From contig CAYGWJ010000351.1 in NCBI GenBank assembly GCA_964353405.1, positions 1 through 28,540 on the forward strand: 28,540 nucleotides of DNA, given 5' to 3'. This document shows, in pieces, positions 23,215 through 28,540 of the stretch. How positions within the stretch are numbered: the stretch's first letter is position 1; each line of letters begins with the position of its first letter. The translations under genes and the position numbers were made by a program. Origin of the DNA: JBGLNJ01 sp964353405. Its GTDB lineage: Bacteria > Chloroflexota > Anaerolineae > Fen-1058. The notes under the pieces were generated by a model. That model did not search any database. It saw only the letters and a list, made by a program, of their open reading frames with translations, and was not told where the DNA came from.

Positions 23215-24788
23215 ATCTGTGGAACGCCAAGGAGTGCTCATGGAGCTTGCGGCCGCGCGGCAAGAAGTTGAAGCGCCGCACAGACGCGAAACAAATGGAC
23301 TCACTTCTGCAAGTGCTCAAGCGGCGGCAAGAGTGCGGCGAAAATGTCTTGCCTGCCGAGAAAGGCCCTTCGGCCTGGGTGGTCTGGTTCAACCAGCTCA
23401 AAAGCCCGCTGGTCTACATCATCTTGGTGGCGGCCGGGGTCTCGCTGGTCTTGGGAGAATATGGCGACTTTTGCCTCATCATGACCGTGGTCGTGATTGA
23501 CGCGATCCTGGGCTTTTCAGGAATACCAGGCGCAGCGCACCTACACCGCGCTCAAAGGTCTGCTCAAGCCGGCTGCGACCGTGATCCGCGACGGTCAGCG
23601 TCAGGAAATTGAAGTGCGGGAACTGGTGCCGGGTGACCTGGTTCTGCTCAATGCGGGCGAGCGTGTCCCCGGCGATGGAGAACTTGAGAGCACCAAGCTG
23701 GCCATTGACGAGGCTGTCTTGACCGGTGAAAGCGAGCCGGTCAACAAGAGCGCAGAGTTCAAAGACTGGCCGCACGTCGCAGCTCCTAATCAGAATCAGG
23801 TTTTCATGGGAACGACCGTCGTCACCGGGCGAGGGGCGATGTGCGTGATTCAGACAGGCTCTCGAACTGAGCTGGGCCAGATCGCCGCCAGCTTACAGGA
23901 GCATGTCGAAGAACAGACGCCCTTGCAGGTGCGGCTCGAGACGTTCAGTAAAACGCTGACCTGGACCGTCGTCATTTTTACTCTGGGCATTCTGATCACC
24001 GGGTTGGTTCTGGGCCGCCAGTTTTTAGACATGCTGCGCACTTTTATCATCCTGGCGATTGCTGCGGTGCCAGAGGGATTGCTGATCGCGGTGACGGTGA
24101 TCCTGGTGCTGGGGATGCGCAAGATTCTCAGGCGCAATGGCCTGGTCAAGAAACTGCTGGCCGTCGAAACGCTCGGTTCCATGACGACGATCTCCTCAGG
24201 GCGGACAAAACCGGCACACTGACTGAGGGCCGTATGCGGGTGTCTCGCGCCGATCTCCTCGACCAGGAGCGCTCCCTGCAAACGATGGCCCTGTGCAACA
24301 ACTTGGAAGGGCCGGTTGACATCGCGCTCTGGGAATACGCAAAAGAGCAAATGAAGGACGATCCCCAGGAGCTGGTGGAGGGCTCGCAGCGGTTGGCGGA
24401 AGAACTCTTTACCAGTGAGACCAAGTACATGATCACCGCCATCACCAGCAACTATCTCAAGGGCGAACGCTACTATTGCCTGAAAGGCGCGCCGGAGATC
24501 GTGCTGGGAATGTGCCAGGTCGCGCTCGCCGAACGGGACCGCATTCTCGCGCAGGTGGACGAATGGGCGGGCGAGGGATTGCGCCTGCTTGGTTTGGCCT
24601 ACCGTCCTCGTGGTGTTCTTGAAGATTACAGTGGCTACACCTGGGTCGGGCTGGTCGGCATGGAAGACCCGATCCGCGAAGGCGTCCATGAGGCCGTCGA
24701 GGTCGCGCAGCGCGCGGGGATCAAGGTCAAGATGATTTCAGCAGTCGCATTCGCAGGAGCTTGTCTCGTGTCGCTTGACACGCCGTAG
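23211..24788 (+). pseudogene. Decayed second P-type ATPase, three frameshifts and missing 3' third
   Basis: The ATPase reading begins at an ATG overlapping the previous stop. Its homology is split over frames: GLTSASAQAA (to ~23325), then CGENVLPAEKGPSAWVVWF to DAILGF (~23515), then QEYQAQRTYTALKGLLKPA through TGES and VPEGLLIAVTVILVLGM to ETLGSMTTI (~24190), then DKTGTLTEGRM (phosphorylation Asp at 24203) to AGIKVKMI (~24737). At 23515 two bases seem lost from an original TTT TAC CAG. After 24737 homology stops; the TGDGVND hinge and the last membrane helices are absent and a 15-residue unrelated tail follows. About 510 of ~890 residues remain. The PEGLL motif shows it is not a simple copy of the intact PEEFP-type neighbour. 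It is non-functional as read. Confidence 0.85.
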
Positions 24789-24810
24789 CTCTCTCTGGCG
24801 CAGTTCACGT

Positions 24811-24841
24811 CCCTCACCTTCACAGGTGAGGGATTCTTTTT
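24811..24841 (+). terminator. Rho-independent terminator after the decayed ATPase
   Basis: CCCTCACC (24811-24818), loop TTCACA, GGTGAGGG (24825-24832), then ATTCTTTTT. A perfect 8-bp stem followed by a T-rich tract, 23 bp after the pseudogene stop. It closes the regulator/ATPase unit. Confidence 0.88.
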
Positions 24842-24848
24842 GGTCGCG

Positions 24849-24867
24849 ATCACCCATTGTGGGTGAT
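24849..24867. promoter_or_regulatory. Inverted repeat upstream of the two-component operon
   Basis: ATCACCC (24849-24855), ATTGT, GGGTGAT (24861-24867): perfect 7-bp arms with a 5-bp spacer and no T-run, about 105 bp ahead of the -10 box of the response-regulator gene. It is separate from the terminator just before it. It may be an operator or only a hairpin. The rest of the gap 24868-24969 shows nothing recognisable. Confidence 0.35.
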
Positions 24868-24969
24868 GACGATTCACCCCGGTGTGCGCGATTGACGCAA
24901 CCTGGACGGGCCTGAAATTTGCGCGGCGCGAGGTGACCGCAGACTCGCTATGGGCTACTGGCGGGCGTG

Positions 24970-24978
24970 TGGTAAAAT
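24970..24978 (+). promoter_or_regulatory. Extended -10 promoter of the two-component operon
   Basis: TGGTAAAAT: a TAAAAT -10 box with TG one base upstream. No convincing -35 is seen 17 bp further up. The start point near 24985 gives a leader of about 58 nt before the ATG at 25043. Confidence 0.5.
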
Positions 24979-25042
24979 AGTTGTGATTCTGGGCGTAGAC
25001 ACCACGAGCAGGTGGCGTCTGCCTCCACAGGAGAAGCAGAAC

Positions 25043-25768
25043 ATGGAAGATAAAAAACGCGCCGGCCGAATCTTGCTGGTGGACGACGAGTCTGCCATCA
25101 CAACGAACCTGGCCCCTTTCCTGGAGCGGGCTGGTTTTGCCGTCACAACTGCTGCAGACGGTGAGACAGCTCTTCAACTGGTGCAGTCTTTGCAGCCCGA
25201 CCTCACGGTGTTGGATGTGTTGATGCCGACGCTCGATGGCCGCGAGGTGTTGCGCCGGATTCGCCAGTCGGGCAACTGGATGCCAGTAATTCTACTTACC
25301 CAGGTCGGCTCGCCGGCTGAACGAGCTGTGGCGCTGGAAGAAGGCGCAGATGATTACTTGAACAAGCCGTTCGAGCCTTACGAGTTGGTAGCCCGCATTC
25401 GAGCCGTGCTGCGGCGCAGTCGCCCTGGTGTGCCTTCTTTGGCCGGGGCACATCGGTTGCGCTGCGGCCAGTTAGATCTGGATCGCCAGGCTCGTCAGGT
25501 CACGTTTGCCGGCAAGCAGGTCCCGCTCACGTCCAAAGCGATTTCGATTCTCGAGTATATGATGCTGCATCCCGACGAGGTCCTGAGCCGCGAGCGGCTG
25601 CTGGATGCAGTGTGGGGCTGGGACTATCCGGCGGCGACGCGGGCGGTGGATACCCGCATCGCCGAGCTGCGCCGGACGTTGAGCGACGATGCCGAAGCGC
25701 CGCGCTTTGTCGAGACCCTGATTGGTCAGGGATACCGCTTCATTGGGCGAGTCGAGGCCGGCGGATGA
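25043..25768 (+). CDS. OmpR/PhoB-family response regulator
   Basis: 241 residues from the ATG at 25043, chosen over an upstream in-frame start because AGGAG (25029-25033) lies 9 nt before it and the receiver domain begins directly. Receiver domain residues 8-123: acidic pair Asp14-Asp15 (LLVDDES), phospho-acceptor Asp58 (LTVLDVLMPTLDG), Thr86 and Lys108 (YLNKPFEPYEL). A winged-helix DNA-binding domain follows from about 137 (LRCGQLDLDRQARQV...LTSKAISILEYMM...RAVDTRIAELRRTL...GQGYRFIG). It acts as a transcription factor activated by phosphorylation, most probably by the kinase encoded immediately downstream (stop and start overlap as ATGA). Targets unknown; the inverted repeat at 24849 is a possible site. 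Confidence 0.95.
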   Translation: MEDKKRAGRILLVDDESAITTNLAPFLERAGFAVTTAADGETALQLVQSLQPDLTVLDVLMPTLDGREVLRRIRQSGNWMPVILLTQVGSPAERAVALEEGADDYLNKPFEPYELVARIRAVLRRSRPGVPSLAGAHRLRCGQLDLDRQARQVTFAGKQVPLTSKAISILEYMMLHPDEVLSRERLLDAVWGWDYPAATRAVDTRIAELRRTLSDDAEAPRFVETLIGQGYRFIGRVEAGG

Positions 25769-26679
25769 GAAAGTACGGGCTGTCGCTTTTGCCTTTGATT
25801 GCAGGGACGGCCCTGGCGGCTCTCTGGCAAGCCAGACCGTGGGCCAATCCCATCCTGTACCTGCGCGCAGATGGTGGCACGTTATTATTGCTCGTGGGCC
25901 TTGCGGGAAGCGCGGTGTGGGGAGCGGGCCTTCTCCTGCGTTCTTTCACCCGACGCGGCTTTGCCCTGTCTCTGCAACGCTTTCAACGAGAGCAGGCCGA
26001 GGCGCACCTGCGTTTTATTCGCCGCCTCGACCACGAGCTCAAGAACCCTCTCACTGCCATTCGCGCCGGGCTGGCGAACTTGAATGAACCGGGCAACGGC
26101 GCGGCCCTCACCAGCGTGCGGACGCAGGTGGACCGCCTGGCCCGGCTTACGGCTGACTTGCGCAAGCTGGCTGACCTGGAGACGCAGCCTGTCGAACAGG
26201 AGCCGATCGACGTGGGCGAGTTGTTGGCAGAGGTAATGGAGTTGGCACAGGAGAAGCGCATGTCCGCGACCTGTCCCATTCGTTTGCATCTCCCGCATGT
26301 GCCATGGCCTCTGCCGCCCGTGGCCGGTGACCGCGATTTGCTCTTTTTGGCGATACATAATCTGTTGGAAAATGCGTGCAAGTTCTGCGGCCTGGACGAC
26401 ACGATCGAGATCCGCGCATTCGAGGATGGCCCATCGGTGACGGTGGAAGTGGCCGACACCGGCCCCGGCGTCAACCAGGACGAACTGCCGCATCTAGGTG
26501 AAGAGTTATATCGAGGCAGCGCGGCCCGAAGCACCGAAGGCAGTGGACTCGGGCTGGCCCTGGTGCAAGCCATTGTCCGGCGTCACGGCGGGACCGTGAC
26601 GATTCGCAGCCGACTGGGACAGGGCACACTGGTCGCGTTGCGCTTGCCGGCGATGCGCCACCCGAAGGAGGCAGGCTGA
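25765..26679 (+). CDS. Sensor histidine kinase lacking an extracytoplasmic sensor domain
   Basis: 304 residues from the ATG at 25765 (ATGA overlap with the regulator; a longer reading would lie inside that gene). Two hydrophobic helices (about 5-21 and 38-58) enclose a loop of only about 16 residues. There is no PAS, GAF or obvious HAMP domain. Dimerisation/phospho-acceptor domain: His90 in RRLDHELKNPLTAIR. ATPase domain: N box LLENACKF (Asn203), G1 VADTGPGV (Asp231), G2 GSGLGLAL (259-266). All catalytic residues are present. With so little outside the membrane it resembles intramembrane-sensing kinases, and the lipoprotein encoded 1 bp downstream may supply the signal (inference). Confidence 0.93.
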   Translation: MRKYGLSLLPLIAGTALAALWQARPWANPILYLRADGGTLLLLVGLAGSAVWGAGLLLRSFTRRGFALSLQRFQREQAEAHLRFIRRLDHELKNPLTAIRAGLANLNEPGNGAALTSVRTQVDRLARLTADLRKLADLETQPVEQEPIDVGELLAEVMELAQEKRMSATCPIRLHLPHVPWPLPPVAGDRDLLFLAIHNLLENACKFCGLDDTIEIRAFEDGPSVTVEVADTGPGVNQDELPHLGEELYRGSAARSTEGSGLGLALVQAIVRRHGGTVTIRSRLGQGTLVALRLPAMRHPKEAG

Positions 26680-26680
26680 C

Positions 26681-28177
26681 ATGAGCAAGCCTATACTTGT
26701 TCTGTTGGCCAGCCTTTTGCTGGTTGGGTGCAGCGGCACGCTGCAAGTCGGAATCGAGCGCACCTCCACGCCGGATGTGGCGCCGGCTGCCACCATTGCC
26801 GCCTTGTCGGCTGATAACAATCGGCTTGCCACGCAAGTGGCTTCTCAGGTCACGCCCACGCCAGCGCCGCTCACCATGGGGCGCCTGGCCTATGTGCAGG
26901 GTGGAGACATCTGGGTCAAGACCTTGCCCTCCGGCATGCCGCTGCGTCTGACCACGGATGGCCACAACATGGATCCACACTGGTCGCCTTCGGGTGAGTG
27001 GCTGGCTTTCCGCAAAGACCGCCAAGTGATCGTGGAACGAGAGGCGCCTTGCGAGAATCAAAAGCTGCGCAACCAGCTCTGCATGGAGAGTACCACAGTC
27101 GTGCAAAGGCAAGTCTGGGTGATTGAGGCCAATGCTACGAGCGTGCACCCGTTGTACGAAGGCGCTTCGGTAGATGCATTTGCCTGGTCACCCGCGGATG
27201 ATCGGCTGGCTTACCTGGCAGCCCCGGTTGGCTTGAGCATCATCAATGCCGATGGCACTGGCCTGGTCACAGTCGTTTCGCAAGCGCCTGCGGACCGAAC
27301 CAGCCCGGGCCGTGTGGGACGCTTTGCCTGGAATCCCGATGGAACATCCCTCGTGTACGAATGGCGGATACAGGCTTTGGAACAGTCATCTCCTTACCAG
27401 GGCTTGTGGAAAGTATCCACGGATGGAAAAACTCTGGTCGAGCTTTACGACAGCGGCTTCCCCAAGAAAAGCGAAGTGACTCTGGCGGGTTGGTCGGCGC
27501 TGGGCAAGCGCGTGCTTTTCTGGCAAAGCGAAGTGCCTTATGCACCCTTGACAGATGGAGCGCCGCTGTATGCCGTCAACACAGACCGGGATCAGCCCAA
27601 GGGCACTGCGGTTCGACTGGGAGTCGAAGAGAGTGTTTTGAGCTACAGCGATTTTATTGCGCCGGCCCCGCGCGGCGCCCGTCCCGAAGTGCGCGATGCC
27701 GTGGCGCTGGTGGTGGGGGCCAGTCGCAGCACCTGGAGAAACAAACGCATCGAGCTGGCGGGCCGTGATCTTTCGTCCAAGGGCCTCGCCGCGATCTCGC
27801 CCGCGTGGTCGCCCGACGGCGCGCTGCTGGCGTTTTCGGCCATGCCGGACCGCGCCGACCTGGGAAGCGGCGAGTTGGCTCGACAGGAGTTGATGCAGCG
27901 CCGCATCTGGATAACCAACGTGGCAGGCGAGCCTCGGCCGCGGCGCATCACCAATTCGACGGTCTATCGTGATGAGCGTCCCCTCTGGTCAGCCGATGGC
28001 AGTCATATTCTCTTTGCCCGGCTGGATGCCAGGGGGCGAGCCTCGTTGTGGATCATGGCGGCTGATGGCAGTTCGTCTCGCCAGGTGGTGGATGAGTTGA
28101 CGCCCGCGCCTGATCCGGTTCTCTCCTATGGACACGTGGATTGGGATGCCTGGTTCGATTGGTGGCGGGGGATGTAA
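26681..28177 (+). CDS. Lipoprotein with TolB-like (PD40/WD40-type) beta-propeller
   Basis: 498 residues from the ATG at 26681, with AAGGAGG 9 nt upstream and only 1 bp after the kinase stop. The signal peptide MSKPILVLLASLLLVGC ends in a lipobox LVGC with Cys17 as the lipid attachment site, so the protein should be tethered to the outer face of the membrane. A short Pro/Thr linker (VTPTPAP, ~58-64) leads into repeated TolB-type blades: DPHWSPSGEWLAFRKD, VDAFAWSPADDRLAYL, RFAWNPDGTSLVYEW, LAGWSALGKRVLFW, SPAWSPDGALLAFSA and RPLWSADGSHILFARL, about six blades. Beta-propellers of this type bind proteins, glycans or ligands. Co-transcription with a kinase that lacks its own sensor domain suggests a sensing role (inference). 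Confidence 0.9.
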   Translation: MSKPILVLLASLLLVGCSGTLQVGIERTSTPDVAPAATIAALSADNNRLATQVASQVTPTPAPLTMGRLAYVQGGDIWVKTLPSGMPLRLTTDGHNMDPHWSPSGEWLAFRKDRQVIVEREAPCENQKLRNQLCMESTTVVQRQVWVIEANATSVHPLYEGASVDAFAWSPADDRLAYLAAPVGLSIINADGTGLVTVVSQAPADRTSPGRVGRFAWNPDGTSLVYEWRIQALEQSSPYQGLWKVSTDGKTLVELYDSGFPKKSEVTLAGWSALGKRVLFWQSEVPYAPLTDGAPLYAVNTDRDQPKGTAVRLGVEESVLSYSDFIAPAPRGARPEVRDAVALVVGASRSTWRNKRIELAGRDLSSKGLAAISPAWSPDGALLAFSAMPDRADLGSGELARQELMQRRIWITNVAGEPRPRRITNSTVYRDERPLWSADGSHILFARLDARGRASLWIMAADGSSSRQVVDELTPAPDPVLSYGHVDWDAWFDWWRGM

Positions 28178-28182
28178 AACAA

Positions 28183-28540
28183 TTGTACCACTCTGCAGAC
28201 CAGTTGAAACGCAAGTTGAGGCAGCTCAAGAAGCTTGAAGTGGCTGTTCGGTTCAAGAACCGGCCTGCCACGGACAATCGAAAGCTGATCTGGGCTAGTT
28301 TCTTTTCCACCAAAGCCGACGATGATGCCTCAGTAAAGTATCCCCTTGATCAATTACTCGAAATGGATCGCCAAGGACTCAAGCAAGTCTTTGAAGAGTA
28401 CTTTTGCCAGGTCTATTTTCAAAACTATAAGGAAAATGGTTTGGCGATGGCAGATGTATATGACCCGCAGTTGTTGTCGCTGCTAGGGTTATCTGCCTAT
28501 GCAAACAGTCAAGACATCAAAAGACGATACAGGGAATTGG
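28183..28540 (+). CDS. Unrecognised protein with a probable J-domain beginning at the right edge (partial)
   Basis: The frame is open from before 28183 to the edge. A TTG at 28183 has GGGGGA 10 nt upstream; a GTG at 28162 in the same frame would overlap the lipoprotein gene by 16 bp. The start is therefore uncertain. Visible product about 119 residues: a basic, helical start (ADQLKRKLRQLKKLEVAVRF), then FFSTKADDDASVKYPLDQLL and EEYFCQVYFQNY, and at the end LLGLSAYANSQDIKRRYREL. The last stretch matches the start of a DnaJ-type J-domain (helix I-II: LG...A...DIK..YR.LA); the HPD motif would lie just past the edge. The N-terminal part is not recognised. The sequence is visibly more AT-rich than its neighbours. 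Confidence 0.6.
   Translation, partial: MYHSADQLKRKLRQLKKLEVAVRFKNRPATDNRKLIWASFFSTKADDDASVKYPLDQLLEMDRQGLKQVFEEYFCQVYFQNYKENGLAMADVYDPQLLSLLGLSAYANSQDIKRRYREL

Noticed and set aside
24892..24978. TTGACG as -35 of the two-component promoter
   Set aside because: It lies 75 bp from the -10 box; spacing is impossible for one promoter.
1..28540. CRISPR arrays, tRNA/rRNA genes, insertion sequences or prophage genes
   Set aside because: No regularly spaced repeats, cloverleaf-like sequences, terminal inverted repeats with a transposase, or phage proteins were found on reading both strands; the micro-repeats seen are too short and irregular.

Overview
The window (about 58-60 % GC by eye) looks like chromosomal DNA of a free-living Gram-positive-type or monoderm bacterium. 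The most likely source is a member of the Chloroflexota (Anaerolineae-like), probably a metagenome-assembled genome. This rests on the style of the genes, not on a marker gene: many multi-membrane GT-C glycosyltransferases with C-terminal beta-sandwich modules, a CIRCE-controlled groESL operon, a DarA/PstA-type c-di-AMP receptor, a TolB-like lipoprotein and short AT/GC micro-repeats inside and between genes. I see no rRNA, tRNA, CRISPR, transposase or phage gene.

Layout. (1) 1-1422, minus strand: groES-groEL (groEL runs off the left edge) behind a near-consensus promoter and a perfect CIRCE operator. (2) 1493-5054, minus strand: an apparent operon of a PIG-V-like membrane mannosyltransferase, a membrane-anchored TPR protein and a cyclic-di-AMP receptor-like protein, driven by a promoter at 5075-5103. 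(3) 5111-18205, plus strand: a back-to-back promoter drives a secreted surface protein with a DUF11-type domain. A strong terminator hairpin follows, then five consecutive large GT-C membrane glycosyltransferases (685, 759, 692, 744 and 786 aa). Four of these five carry one or two copies of the same C-terminal beta-sandwich module ('YWQ' module). The 692-aa gene has a frameshift near its 3' end. (4) 18237-19973, minus strand: an alkaline-phosphatase-superfamily phosphodiesterase. (5) 20084-24841, plus strand: an ArsR/SmtB-type repressor with an intact alpha-5 metal site and its own operator-like palindrome, an intact P-type cation ATPase, and a decayed, frameshifted and 3'-truncated second P-type ATPase ending before a terminator. 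(6) 24970-28177, plus strand: a tightly coupled OmpR-type response regulator, a histidine kinase with almost no extracytoplasmic region, and a beta-propeller lipoprotein. (7) The right edge holds the start of a gene whose last visible residues look like the beginning of a J-domain, in noticeably more AT-rich sequence.

How the genes may work together (inference). Region 2-3 looks like a cell-surface glycan or protein-glycosylation locus: polyprenyl-phosphate-sugar-dependent GT-C enzymes next to a secreted surface protein that could be a substrate. The repeated YWQ modules would sit outside the membrane, possibly as acceptor- or glycan-binding domains. Region 5 is a metal-sensing and cation-export unit with an unusual pairing of a Zn/Co-type sensor with a P2-like ATPase. 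Region 6 is a three-gene envelope-sensing unit in which the lipoprotein may supply the sensor that the kinase lacks.
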